From positions 65,186,685-65,250,684 of the forward strand of contig OW799236.1 of the NCBI GenBank assembly GCA_941918925.1: a stretch of 64,000 nt of DNA, written 5' to 3'. Within the stretch, counting starts at the first letter, position 1; each line of letters begins with the position of its first letter. The stretch is from Phyto melanocephala. Lineage: Eukaryota; Arthropoda; Insecta; Diptera; Rhinophoridae. A model generated the notes under the pieces. The model made no database searches. It saw only the letters and a list, made by a program, of their open reading frames with translations, and was not told where the DNA came from. The translations under genes were made by a program, and so were the position numbers. This document shows, one piece after another, positions 21,852 through 34,295 of the stretch.

Positions 21852-22387
21852 GTTTGTGCAGTAATGAAACATTTAAACACGTGACATACATACATATGTT
21901 TTTGAAATATGTACATAAACAGATCAGCATTAGTATATGTACAAAAAAACAATTTAAATCAATTTTTCAAACAAGCTTGTGTTTAATTTATTTAAAGCTC
22001 AATGCACTTAGAATTGTTTTTAAGCAATTTACTTTATTTCACCTTATTTTGTTTTCCTTTTTTTTTTTGCAATAAAAAAACAACTGTTTACAACACATTA
22101 ATGGGTATTAAAATGTCGACTGCTGTGATGAAAAAGAAGAAGAAAAGAAATATCAAAATTAAAATTTCTGATTTAGTTGAAGAATTTCTTGAATTCCAAA
22201 CTTTATGGCATCAAATAATATTTTGTGTATGATGTATGTATATAAATATGTATTCCTTACTATTTTGTATTTATATTATAGGTTATAGATTTATAATATA
22301 TAATCTATTTTAAGAACATTTTGTATTTGATGTAAAATACATTTAAAATACATTTTAAATTTTATAAATATGGGGGCTAAAGTATAA
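21852..22387. other. AT-rich sequence, no gene recognised
   Basis: A short frame near 22100-22230 (Met, then a KKKKKRN stretch, ending LWHQIIFCV) has no recognisable domain. It is more likely chance or decayed transposon coding than a gene. Confidence 0.3.
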
Positions 22388-23535
22388 ATATCAAATTCTC
22401 GATCGTGCTTTCAACAGACGGACGGACATACATAGCTAATTCGCCATAAAATGAAACCCCGATTCAGAATATACATATATACTTTACGGGGTCTAAAATG
22501 GATATTTCGATGTGTTACAAACGGAATGACAAAATGAATATACCCCCACCAATTTTTTCTTGGCGGGTATAAAAATTTACGAAAATGTATATTTTAAGTC
22601 AAAACGTTATAAAACTGACAAAATTAGATGTATGATTCTAAAATTTTGCAAACATTGCTTATTAGTCAGAATCTTTGTACCAACAAAAATTCAAATTCGT
22701 ATAATTTCTCTATGAATAAAGATTTTGGAAGAATAAAAGACTATATTAAAATATCTAAGTTGTATTTATTAGTAGAAACTACTTTGACACGCATACTATA
22801 ACGCCCACTTTTCACATAAAACCGACAAAATTAGAAGTATGATAATTAAATTTCGCACATGTATGTAGCTTTCTAGTCAATGTCATTGTTATGCCAGAAA
22901 ATGAAGGTGACGCTATTACTTTAACGCCTACCTCCCATATAACGCTTTATCTTAAATTCATATAATTTCTCTGTGAACAAAGTTTCTGAAAGAATAAAGG
23001 ACTCTATATTGAAATATCTGAATTGAGTTTATTGGCAGAATCTGTTTCGACATGGCTACTATAACGCCCACATTTCACGTAATCTATTGTCAATAAAATT
23101 TTAATGCTCATAAAACCGACAGAATTAGGGGTATGCTGATGAAATTTCGCACATATAGCTTTCTAGTCAATGACACTGTTATGCCAGAAAATAAAGGTGA
23201 CACGCCCTCTATAACCCTACCTTCTATATAACGCTTTATCTTAAATTCATATAATTTCGTTAAGGTCAAAGTTGTGGAAGAAAAAAGGACTATATTGCAA
23301 TATCTCAGTTTTATTTATTAGCAGAAACTGCATTGACACGGCAACTTAAACGCCCATTTTCATTAAAAGACTAAATTTACGAAAATATTTTAATGTCATA
23401 TCTAAGTTATACAAAGAAAGTGATAAACATTTTAGTAAATATAAAGAGATTATTCCATAGCGATTACAGTTAATAACAAAAAAATAAAATTTGTGCTGTA
23501 AAAGTACATCAAATTGGTGGTGGGTATCAAAAATG
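22388..23535. mobile_element. DINE family A fragments, opposed orientations
   Basis: 22395-22575 is the 5' terminal part on the minus strand (AGACGGACGGAC, CCGATTCAGAATATA, ACCCCCACC...GGCGGGTATAA). 22576-23535 is the body on the plus strand, ending TGGTGGTGGGTATC. As at 18262-20895, two pieces meet head to head. Confidence 0.55.
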
Positions 23536-23557
23536 CTCTCACTTGTTTATTGTTGCA

Positions 23558-24246
23558 CCCCTTTCTGACTAGGCAAGTCACTTGCTCAAGTTAGTTTTTT
23601 ATTTTCTTTTATTTTTCTTTGAACTTGCTTTCATGTTCAGACTCAGCAACTGACTTGCCCAAGTTTCGTTCTCTTTTACTTATTATACTCTTCACACAGT
23701 GAAAAAGGGTATATATAGGTTTGTCATTCCGTTTGAAATTTCTACAATTATCAATTATCTACACATACATACAAACGTGGTATACTGGTTAGAGTGAGCC
23801 AAAAATTTTTTTTTATTTTTTATTTTATTCAAATTTTTATTGTTTTATTTTTAATTTTTCTTTTAATTTATTTTTTTTTAAGCACATAAGTAAACTAAAT
23901 GTATAATATTACAATGGGATGTTTTTATATATGTATGTTTTGTATGTACGTATTTCATATGAGATAAATGGTGACATAAACAATTGTTGTTGCATGACTA
24001 CAGTTTGCGAAGGGTATATAAGATTCGGCATGGCCGAATGTAGCACTCTTGTTTGTTTTTATTACTCTTTTGTTTTTGGTTTCTCAACAAAAACTTGCTT
24101 GTACTTGCCAAGTACAGGCAAGTGTGTACTCAAAAATGAGCAAGTTTCTTCCTCTTAACCCGACCTTACCCCTTTTGCCTATAAACACAACACTTGCGCA
24201 AGTCACTTGCGCAAGTGACTTGCCTAGTCTGAAAGGCGTGTTGTGT
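23558..24246. mobile_element. TIR element with CAAGTCACTTGC ends, holding a DINE
   Basis: CCTTTCTGACTAGGCAAGTCACTTGC at the left (from 23560) is matched in inverted form at 24203-24236 with two mismatches. Further GCAAGT/ACTTGC motifs cluster inside both ends. TTGTTGCA occurs at 23550-23557 and 24247-24254 and may be an 8-bp target duplication, although the right end then extends about 10 bp beyond the repeat. Probably hAT-like. Family B copy 4 sits inside. Confidence 0.5.
23690..24058 (+). mobile_element. DINE family B (copy 4), nested
   Basis: Runs from TATACTCTTCACACAGTGAAAAAGGG through TTTGTCATTCCGTTTG and the A/T block to GGGTATATAAGATTCGGCATGGCCGAATG and CACTCTTG. The middle is short: CCCCATAAAGTATATA and the CGTCTGT run are missing. 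Confidence 0.6.
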
Positions 24247-24254
24247 TTGTTGCA

Positions 24255-25221
24255 ATGATGCATACACCTTATTGATATGCTTTTACAGAAAACATCCTCT
24301 AAAAAGTTACGTTGGTGCATCAATTCGCCGTTGGATATACCTGAATAAATATGCCTTGAGTCATACTTTTATTTTTCAACAAATTTTTAATTAATGTTTT
24401 TTACACCTTAAAAAATATATATATTTTATACGAGTAAGTCGATTTTTACAGTTTTTATTTTGTAAATTTACTTAAGTTAATGAACCAAACTCGTTATGAA
24501 TGTATTATTCTTATTTATATTTTTATATGATGAATGGAATGAATGAAACTCCTTTTTGCTCCATATGACAAAAAATATAAAAATTCACTATAGTCTTTAC
24601 TTTGTAAGGACTGTAGAGCATTAAAGGCTGAAAAAAATATAATGCTAACGAGTGCACACATATAAAAATGTAAAATTTTATTGAAGGGATGTTCATACTT
24701 CATATCGTATGATACAGAAGTTTATATTTAATCGCACCTTAGTAAATATGCATTATATTTACTGCTAGGAAAAGTCAAAAAGTCTATATTAAAACAATAC
24801 TCTTACACTCATATACTTATTTAGGTATAGTGACCATATCGCAGCGTAGTCAAGATTTCATATTTAATCTTACAAGCCATTTTGCTTTATTATTTTAAAC
24901 GCCATTTTATTTTTGAATTTTTATATAATTAGTTGCATTCTATTAGTCAAGCCTTTTCATTTAATACCGATATTTTGGGGGTTGAAGGGGCAAAGCAGTA
25001 ATTATATTTGACTGATAAATGCGCCATTTTATTTCAGACATCATCTTAGATTTTAACTTTTTCATAGTTTAATGATTTTTGTTTGTAAATTTTAGGGAAC
25101 ACAGCAATGAGTTGTATTTTTGAGTTATTATCTTAACAACTTCCCTGTCCCCATACAACGCACTTTGTGAATGCTCCACGCCCACTGGTTTTTTGTATTG
25201 ATTTACTAAATAACATGCATA
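24255..25221. other. Non-coding, with one MITE end
   Basis: TACCTGAATAAATATGCCTTG near 24338-24358 resembles the terminus of the MITE at 42837-43045 with a 3-bp gap; no partner end was found. The rest is AT-rich without genes. Confidence 0.35.
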
Positions 25222-25241
25222 TCTATATATATAAAATTGAA

Positions 25242-25294
<53 letters not shown>

Positions 25295-25994
25295 GCTATA
25301 GACTCTGAAACTGTAAAACCGATCGGGCTCAAATTTTGTTAAGTTGTTGTACACATACCGTGGAGTGTTTATGGATGAAAAAAAGTGGGCGGGGCCACGC
25401 CCATAAGAAATTAGTTATCAGTTTTAGCTACTTCCACTTGACCGATTTTTCTGAAACTTTGCACACATATCGAGCTGTCATGACTAAATTATTTCGAGAT
25501 AAGAAAAGTGGGCGGGGCCAAGCCCCTAAAAAAGTTTTAATTTTGAGGTACTTGCACTGGACCGATTTTTCTGAAACTTTGCACACATATTAAGCTGTCG
25601 TGACTTTATAATTTTGTGATTAAAAAAGTGGGCGGGACCACGCCCATAAAAAAAGGCTATAACTTTGAGGTACTTGAACCAGACCGATTTTTCTGAAACT
25701 TTGCACACATATTGAGGTGTTATGACTTTACAATTTCGTGATTAGAAAAGTGGGCAGGGCCACGCCCATAGAAACAATTTTAATTTTGAGATACTTGCAC
25801 TGGTCCGATTCTTCTGAAACTTTGCACACATATTGAGCTGTTATGACTTTACAATTTCGTGACTAGAAAAGTGGGCAATGCCACGTCCATAAAAAAATTA
25901 TAATTTTTAGGTTTTTGCACTTGATATTCAATTAAAATTCAGAATGCATTTCGATTCATTAAGGGGCGTAGCAACGCGCGCCGGGTTTGGCTAG
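25222..25994 (+). mobile_element. Helitron with 120-bp minisatellite (copy 2)
   Basis: Starts TCTATATATATAAAATTG after A at 25221, runs through a GT microsatellite (25244-25290) and CTGTAAAACCGATCGGGCTC, then about four 120-bp units. It ends GCGTAGCAACGCGCGCCGGG and CTAG at 25991-25994, followed by T. Insertion between A and T, a TC start and a CTAG end are diagnostic for Helitrons. Non-autonomous: no Rep or helicase. Confidence 0.8.
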
Positions 25995-26120
25995 TATACC
26001 ATAAAATATAATTTTGGTAAAAGATTAGATATAAAATTCCTATTATTTTGGCTACTTTATTGTGTAACCCATATACGACTCACGGACGTAGCAATAAAAA
26101 TTTTATCTTACCACGTTCAA

Positions 26121-26312
26121 TGAGTCACATATGAACATCAATCATAGCGAAATAATTTGCATGACAAATGAGTTTTGGCGCGCTGATAATTAATTGACTG
26201 CTGATAATTTTCAAAGACATATATTGGTGTGCGTATGAGTTGTATATAAAAATGAGTCACATATGACTCATGAACTTATTCCAATACCCTCTCGTGAGTC
26301 ATATATGACTCA
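26121..26312. promoter_or_regulatory. Cluster of TGAGTCA palindromes
   Basis: TGAGTCA at 26121-26127; TGAGTCACATATGACTCA at 26253-26270; and a perfect 18-bp palindrome TGAGTCATATATGACTCA at 26295-26312. A weaker ACGACTCAC lies at about 26076. The heptamer is the AP-1 (Jun/Fos) site. The spacing and palindromy could equally be repeated ends of an unknown element. Function not shown. Confidence 0.4.
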
Positions 26313-27542
26313 TTGGACAGGGACGGTTTTATCGGTTTTTCTCAGAAATAATTTTCGAAACTACGGCTTGTATGTGTTTTTTGCGTGTCCACAATTATCT
26401 AGGAACTTTAGAAGCTTAATAAAAAAATATATATATAATTTTTTGAAAATAATTTTGCCTATAACTTTGCCAACTAGTGACCGATTTGTCCGAAATTTTT
26501 TAAAAATATGCCTAGACATATCATATCTACAAACAGTAGCAAACCTGCACGAAAATTATTCTACGGCTAAAGGTGTTGATTTTTATAGTAAAAATATATG
26601 TGAAAAATAGAGCCGATCATGTTTATTTGCTCATATCTTGGAAATTATGGCGCAATTGTGCTGAAATATTTGCAAAAAATTTATACTACATACATATTTG
26701 TGCAAAAAAAAACCTTATCATAAGCTTTCAGAAAATATGTACTTAATGTTGTCGGAAATGAATATTGTAGAAATTATTATTGGAATGTTAAATACAGCTT
26801 TAACATTATACTCTTGGTACCACAGGTGAAGGGTCCAAATATTGTTGGTCATAAAAATTCGGACCGGCTTCAACTAATCGGTTAGTTTGAGAGACTATTG
26901 CATTTTTAACACAAACCAACTGATTTTGTTGCGGTGGAAACACTGTGAACACCCTTATTATTTTCTCTCAATGAAATGAAATATTTTTTACAAATTACAA
27001 TAAAAACAACACATATGCATATGTATTGTATGTATGGAATAATTACATACTGCCATTGTATGACTACAAATACACATATCCATACATACGTAAAATGAAA
27101 AAAAAAATTAATACATATGAATTTTATAGTGTGTATGCCAATAAAATATTATTAATACAATATCGCGTACATTACATTTATTAAAAAAAATATGCATATT
27201 AACACTTATACATACTCGTATATAGAGGTGTTGATGTGAAAAATGCAATTAACAAATTTCATATTATACATATTTAAATTTTTAGTAACACAAAATGACT
27301 GACCATCATATTTATATTAAGAAAACACTATTAACATAATGAACGAGTATTTTAATAATATTTAAATTGGTGTCGTTGATGTAAATACAATATGGTTAAT
27401 TGGTTTTAAAATTTGTATACATTCTCTCAAACACCCAATATTATTAAATACTTTTCATACATATTAATATCATAATTATCTTTTTAAATTCTCAAATATT
27501 TACATGAGTAGTTATTTGTTTTTATTTAAGGAGCTAACATAA
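26313..27542. other. AT-rich region with DINE-like scraps
   Basis: 26720-26850 has CATAAGCTTTCAGAAAATATGTAC and TACTCTTGGTACCACAGGTGAAGGG, resembling the end of family B copy 8. Otherwise no gene. Confidence 0.35.
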
Positions 27543-27834
27543 GGCATGTTTTTAACATCTGACCTGTCAAATTCTCCACTACTAATACGAACATGTCGTG
27601 TGTTACCTTTAAAACATTACTTCTGTAAAAAAAAATATGTGTTGAGACATCTGACAAAATTTCAATTAGAGCGCTTTCTATTTTCTTTTGTCAAAACATG
27701 TGACATCAGCCGTTGGCAGAAATCTCTGCTGCTGCAAGCAGTCAGCCACGGTTGCCTGTAAAAGTACAATTTTGACAGACATGTAGATTTACATATGTCT
27801 CACAAATTTTAAAGTCAGATGTAAAAAACATGCC
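27543..27834. mobile_element. MITE, 292 bp, with 21-bp inverted ends
   Basis: GGCATGTTTTTAACATCTGAC at 27543-27563 is matched by its complement at 27814-27834 with one mismatch. A second ACATCTGACA motif and ATGTGAC motifs lie inside. No target duplication could be assigned, so the superfamily is open. No coding capacity. Confidence 0.6.
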
Positions 27835-28302
27835 GTGTATTATAGCCTTTACTTACAATTTTGAATTTGTAAATGAGAATATTACTCAGATTCCATGCTT
27901 CATGAACCTCAACCTGAGCTTGTGATTATTAATAAAATTCTTGTTAATCCTGATAATAACTACGTATTTATTAAAAATGTATTGGCGGTGCTTGTAGCTT
28001 GTGAAGTAGTTGAACAGTTTTGAACTTCTTGACACTTTAAACAACTGAACAGCTGAATGCCTTCCGCAACGTAGTACCAAAAAAAAATTCGAGAGATGTT
28101 ATATCACAAGATCTTAGTGGCATTTCGTTAGATTTCGTAAACGATGATTTTTTAATTTAAATTTATGTTAGTATCATGTAAGTTAATCTTTTTCACGCGC
28201 CATGGGCTTTAAACACTTTAGTTATTTCATCATATTGTTCTTGAAATAGTATCCCTGCAAAATTTTGTGCAAGAGAACGATTTTTCAAAATAGTTTGAAA
28301 TA
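27835..28302. other. Non-coding or decayed sequence
   Basis: A plus-strand stretch near 27895-28020 reads without stops for about 40 codons (PQPELVIINKILVNP), but no family is recognised. It may be a fragment of an old coding sequence. Confidence 0.25.
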
Positions 28303-28623
28303 TTTTTATACCCGCCACCAAAAAAATGGTGGGGGTATATTCATTTTGTCATTCCGTTTGTAACACATAGAAATATCCATTTTAGACCTAATGAGCTAAA
28401 TCGGAATATTAGGAAGAGAGTTATAGCTCGTAAAGCAAGAGTAGGTCGAAACAAGTAAGAGCGCTATATTCGGCCATGCCGAATCTTATATACCCTTCAC
28501 AACGTGTAGTCATGCAATAACAGTATTTGTATCACCATTCATCCCATATGAAACACGTACATACATATAAAAAACATATATATATAAAAACGTCCCATTG
28601 TAAAATTAAAAATTCACGTATGT

Positions 28624-28659
<36 letters not shown>

Positions 28660-30181
28660 AAAAAATATAAAAAAAAAATTTAAAAAAAAATTTTAAAAAA
28701 AAATTTAAAAAAAAAATAAAAAAAAAATTATTATGTATATAATATATATAAAACAAAAAAAAAATAAAAAAAAAATAATAAAAAATAATAATAAAAAAAT
28801 ATAAATAATATATTAAATAAAAAATTAAAATAAAAAAAAAATTTTAAAAAAAATTAAAAAAAAAATTTTTTTGGCTCAGCTGGGATTCGATGCCACGTTT
28901 TCTGTAACCAGTATATACTTTTGTATGGTGGTCGTGGGTTTTTGCTCATATCTCAGTTGTTTATGTACCGATGTTTCTGATACCGATCTACTCCCGAATA
29001 TTTCTGATATTTTAATACCTTACCCGGGTCCAACCTATGTCGGGGGGCTTCAAAAAGTTGATTTCAACATACACACGGACAGACGGTTAGACGGACAGAC
29101 TGACAGAGCTTAATCGACTCCCCTATTCATAAGCTTTCAGAAAATATATACTTTATGGGGTCGGAAATGAAAATTGTAGAAATTTCACATGGAATGACAA
29201 ACCTATATATACCCTTTTTCACTGTGTGAAGGGTATAAAAACCGTGTCCTTCGAACATCGAATAAAATGGAATTGTGTCCAAACGCATTAACGTAGCCAT
29301 GAAACTTCGAATATATATTTCCTGAGTAAAAACAATATTTTTCCCCGAAAATTATCTAAATCTATGCATTAGGAGAGGAGTTATAGATAAAAATGTACGA
29401 AAATTTATACCGCACAGTGTATTTTTCGGTATATTTAAAAACAAAAACGTAATAAAAGCAACAAAATTAGATGTACGACTCTGAAATTTTGCACACATGG
29501 ATTTTGGTCAAATGCTTTGTTCTAACGGAAAATAAATGCGACACGCCCACTTTTACGCCCACCTCCCATATAACGTCTTACCTCAAATTCATATAATTTC
29601 TCTAAGAATAAATATTTTAGAATAATAAAGGACTATATTGAAACATCTAAGTTGCATTCATTAGTAGAAACAACTTAAACACGCCTACTTTAACGCCCAC
29701 TTTCATTGAAAGACTACAGCAACTTCGACACGCCTACTATTACGACCACATTTCTCGTTATCAACTGTTAATGAAATTTAAAAGCTCATAAAACCGACAA
29801 AATTGGAGGTATGATGATGAAAATTGCTAATTATTTATATCCTTCAAGTTAATGTCATTGTTACGCCGAAAAATTTAGGTGACACGCCCACTTTAACGCC
29901 TACCTTCTATATAACGGTTTATCTCAAATTCATATAATTTCTCTATGAATAAAGATTTTAGAATAATAAATGACTATATTGAAACATCTAAGTTGCATTC
30001 ATTAGTAGAAACAACTTCAACACGCCTACTTTAATGGCCACTTTCATTGAAAGACTAAATTTACGAAAACATTTTACTAGCATATCGAAGTTATACAAAG
30101 AAAGTGATACATATTTTAGTATAAAGAGATTATTGCGTAGCGATGACTGTTAATAACAAACAAATACATTTTGTGGTATAA
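28303..30181 (+). mobile_element. DINE family A (copy 5), split by a family B element
   Basis: Opens TTTTTATACCCGCCACC(A)n TGGTGGGGGTATATTC, identical in layout to the complete copy at 48691. It breaks at GAGTAGGTCGAA (28450) and resumes at ACCGTGTCCTTCGAACATCG (29241). Its right end is cut in GTGGTATA near 30181. The reference copy has no such insert, so family B landed inside it. Confidence 0.65.
28450..29240 (-). mobile_element. DINE family B (copy 5), nested in family A
   Basis: From ACAAGTAAGAGCGCTATATTC and the ATTCGGCCATGCCGAAT hairpin to TTCACTGTGTGAAGGGTATAAAA. It is the most complete family B copy: A-rich block 28628-28880, GGCTCAGCTGGGATTCG, CGGACAGACGG and ACTTTATGGGGTCGG are all present. 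Confidence 0.7.
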
Positions 30182-30221
30182 ATTGGGTTATTTCCCGGGA
30201 ATTTGAGTTATTTAATCTTCC

Positions 30222-31863
30222 CGACTTAGTCATGCAATAACAGTAGTTTGTATCACCATTCCATATGATATACGTACATACATATAAAAACATACATATA
30301 TAAAAACATCCCATTGTAAAATTATAAATTTACGTATGTATGTTAAAAAAAATTAAAAAAAAAATTAAAAAAAAAAAATTTAAAACAAAAATTTAAAAAA
30401 AAAATTAAAAAAAAAAAATTAAAAAAAAATTAAAAAAAAAAAATTTAAAATAATTAAAATATCTATATATATAAAAGTGTGTGTGTGTGTGTGTGTGTTA
30501 GCTATAGACTTCGAAACTGTAAAACCGATCGGGCTCAAACTTTGGTAAGTTTTTGTACACATACCAGGGAGTGTTTATGGGTGAAAAAAAGTGGGCGGAG
30601 CCACGCCCATAAAAAATTAGTTATCAGTTTTAGCTACTTGCACTTGACCGATTTTTCTGAAACTTGGCACACATATCGAGCTGTCATGACTAAATAATTT
30701 CGTGATAAGAAAAGTGGGCGGGGCCACGCCCCTAAAAAAGTTTTAATTTTAAGGTACTTGCACTGGACCGATTTTTCTGAAACTTTGCACACATATTGAG
30801 CTATCATAACTTTATAATTTCGTGATTGAAAAAGTGGGCGGGGACACGCCCATAAAAAATTAGTTATCAGTTTTAGCTACTTGCACTGGACCGAATTTTC
30901 TGAAACTTTGCAAACATACTGAGCTGTCATGACTTTACACTTTCGTCATTAGAAAAGTGGGCAGTGCCACGCCCATTAAAAAAAAGGTATCATTTTGAGG
31001 TACTTGCACTGGGCCGATTTTTTTTGAAACTTTGCACACATATTGAGTTGTTATGACTATACAGTTTCGTATTTAGAAAAGTGGGCAGTCCCACGCCCAC
31101 AAAAAAAGGTATCATTTTGAGGTACTTACACTGGACCGATTTTTCTGAAACTTTGCACACTTATTAAGCTGGCATGACTATAGTGTTTCGTAATTAGAAA
31201 AGTGGGCAGTGCCACGCTCATAAAAAAAGTTATAATTTTTAGCCTTGCACTTGATATTCGATTAAACTTCAGAATGCGATTAAAATTCATGAAGAGGCGT
31301 AGCAACGCGCGCCGGGATTGGCTAGTATATAATAAATATAAAACAAAAAAAAATATTTAAAAAAAAAAATTAAAAAAAAATATTAATAAAAATATAAATA
31401 ATATATTAAATAAAAAAAATTAAAAAAAAATATAAAAAAAATTTTTTGGGCTCAGCTGGGATTCGATGCCACGTTTTCTTTAACAGTATACACGTTTGTA
31501 TGTATGTATGTATGTTGTTGTTGTAATGTTGTTTTTGTGAAAAAAAAATCGAGGTGGTCGTGGGTTTTTGCTCATATCTCAGTTGTTTATGTACCGATGT
31601 TTCTGATTTTCAATACCGATCTACTCCCGAATATTTCTGATATTTTAATACCTCAACCGAGTCCAAGCGATGTCGGGGGACTTCAAAAAGTTGATTTTAA
31701 CATACACACGGACAGACGGACAGATTGACAGGGCTTAATCGACTTCCCTATTCATAAGCTTTCAGAAAATATATACTTTATGGGGTCGGAAATCAAAATT
31801 GTAGAAATTTCACACGGAATGACAAACCTATATATACCCTTTTTCACTGTGTGAAGGGTATTA
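30222..31863 (-). mobile_element. DINE family B (copy 6), split by a Helitron
   Basis: The left part (GTCATGCAATAACAG, A-rich block to 30461) and right part (31326-31863: A-rich block, GGCTCAGCTGGGATTCG, TGGGGTCGGAAATC, GTGTGAAGGGTATT) join cleanly once the Helitron is removed. Its 3' terminal hairpin is missing. Confidence 0.65.
30462..31325 (+). mobile_element. Helitron with 120-bp minisatellite (copy 3), nested
   Basis: TC start after A (30461), TATATATAAAAG, a short GT run (30478-30497), CTGTAAAACCGATCGGGCTC, about five 120-bp units, then GCGCGCCGGGATTGG and CTAG at 31322-31325 followed by T. It sits in the A-rich block of a DINE, so the empty site is easy to reconstruct and confirms A/T insertion. 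Confidence 0.85.
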
Positions 31864-33485
31864 AAAGGTGGCTACGATTCGAAAGCAGATGTTTATATTG
31901 TTTATATTGAAATTGAATTCTAATTATTTTATTTTTGATCTCATAGCTGAAGTACCTGTATTTTTGTTTTTTGTGCTTATATGTATTTGATCTCGTATCT
32001 AGAGAATAATATTTTTTACCTAAGAAAAAAAATTTACTCAATTTATATTTTAAATTCAAGTTTCTTTATTAATTTTTATAGTTGTGAAGTGTTTCTTTTA
32101 CAATATAAACTATTTTATGCGTTTTAATAAAAAGTTTTTTTTTTTATTAAAAGCAAATTTACTTTTTATTTGTTTTGCTGCAGGATCCCGCGATATTAAA
32201 AAATAAATCTCGCATTTCCGGGAAACAAATATTTTCGGGAAAAAAACCCTAGCTACAAAAGAACGAAAAACTGGTGAAGGGTATTATCAGATTCGGCACG
32301 GCCGAATATAGCACTCTTACTTGTTTTTTATCTATTTTTGGCATCCTAGTCAATAGACTAATATAACATAAGATCAAAACACTTTGAGTCGTTATATATC
32401 AAATATAAATCAATATCTATCGATAAATTTCAATAACGGCAACGTGGCCTAGGTATACAAATTTTTTATGAAATTTATTAGCAATAAAAATAATTTTTTA
32501 TAACAAAAAAATCATGTTATAATAAAAAAGAAAGGGCAATTTTTTTTGCAGAAACACAATTAATACCAATAACAGTACAAATTATAGCTCTAATATTTTA
32601 GGTAAGTTCATATGTACAATTTGAAACTATTTAGATTGTATTCTACACTTTGTGACAAGAAATAAACAATAAGCCAGCAAAGAGTACATACATAAGTATG
32701 TATCAAATGTTATTTTTTGATACCCATATAAAAGATTTTTAGGTCAGATTCGTTTTCATCCCTTTAACATAGAACTGGATTGGTTAAAAGAGAATTTAAC
32801 AAAAACAGAAGAAAGACCCTTTTGTTTTCATAAGAACAACATTAACATGTTGTAAGCAAGACATTATTTAATTGCCAACACAAAAAGACCAATTTGTATT
32901 CTCACCTAAAACTAAATGGAACGCTTTAACAGATGATGATGGTAATGATAAAACATTTATGAACAATACAAACCGAGAAAAGGCATACGGCGTTGATACA
33001 AGGATTTAATTTGTTTTTATTTTTTAAAAATATTAATAATAGAAAATGACAGTAATAACTAAAGATTTGAAGCTAAGCCAGTTTCGTAAATTGATGGCTT
33101 AAGATCGCTCACTTTGAGCTGCTGCAGTTGTTGCACTAAATTAAAAAGGTTAAAAAGAAGAAGAAAAAGAGTTTAAAATCCATTAAATAAATGGCTTCAA
33201 GGATTTACAACTAAATAACGAGTGAACCAAAAAAAATAGCACATTTATTTTTTCATAAATTGCTCAGAAAAAGTTCTTTAGTTAAGAAACCACAATTGGC
33301 ATAATTTTTTTTATATCTCAATAAAAATTGCAAAAGATGCAGGCTTATGAATATGGAATTTTTAGTGCCTTTAAATCAGCGGAGTGTATTATATTAGTAT
33401 TAGCGACCGCTAGATAATCTCAAATTTCTATTGACAATTTTTTTGCAAAAATATTTTTCGCCTATATCTTTATCGGTAAATGACA
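31864..33485. other. Non-coding AT-rich region with a DINE end
   Basis: GGGTATTATCAGATTCGGCACGGCCGAATATAGCACTCTTAC at 32278-32323 is an isolated 3' end of the DINE families. The rest has no recognisable coding sequence. Confidence 0.4.
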
Positions 33486-33650
33486 ATTGAACCAAGATTT
33501 TTTATAAATGTTGCCAAAGGTACAAGAAGCTGCAAATCTAACTTTGGGGAAAAAGCAGAGGCAATGACACATTGAACCAAGATTTTTTATAAATGTTGCC
33601 AAAGGTACAAGAAGCTGCAAATCTAACTTTGGGGAAAAAGCAGAGGCAAT
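33486..33650. repeat. Recent 85-bp tandem duplication
   Basis: The unit starting ATTGAACCAAGATTTTTTAT at 33486 is repeated from 33571 with no visible difference over 80 bp. No coding content recognised. Identity implies a young duplication (or an assembly artefact). Confidence 0.8.
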
Positions 33651-34295
33651 ATCATATCATATCTCCTATCGTAATGTGTAAACATAACTGATTTTCAATA
33701 GCAAAATTTCTGATGAATTCATATCATAAAAGAACCTGAAGTATACGTAGGAGCTTCACAAAGTTGATTCAACATTAACACGGACAGACGAAGATATAGA
33801 CTTAACTAAATCAAATATTTTATGTATTTATAAGGACTTAGAATATATATATACTTTATTGTGTCTAAAATGATTTTTTTTTTAATTTATAGACACTTTT
33901 GTTACTGTTAGTAGAATAGCCTTAAAAAATCGATCACTAATCGGCAAAGTTATAGGCAAACATAATATTTTTTTTTAATTTTTATAAAGTAACTAAAGCT
34001 GCTAAAAAATTTTGGACACATCAAACACACTTAAATACAAGCCGTAGTATAAAAAACTGAGTGACATATAGCACAAAAATGCAACTACTTCGGCGCTTTT
34101 CCTTAAACTAGAAACAGACATCGATCTTTTTTGAGCTTCTGGACAACAGAGAGGAGCGATATGCGTATTAAGAGAAAGTGTTTGACTAGGACAATATAAT
34201 ACGCTATAAAAAGTTTAAGTCCATGATGGCGAAGAATCAATTTGTATATGGGTCAAATTTAGTGATTAAAAATGTATTCACATTCCGTTAACACA

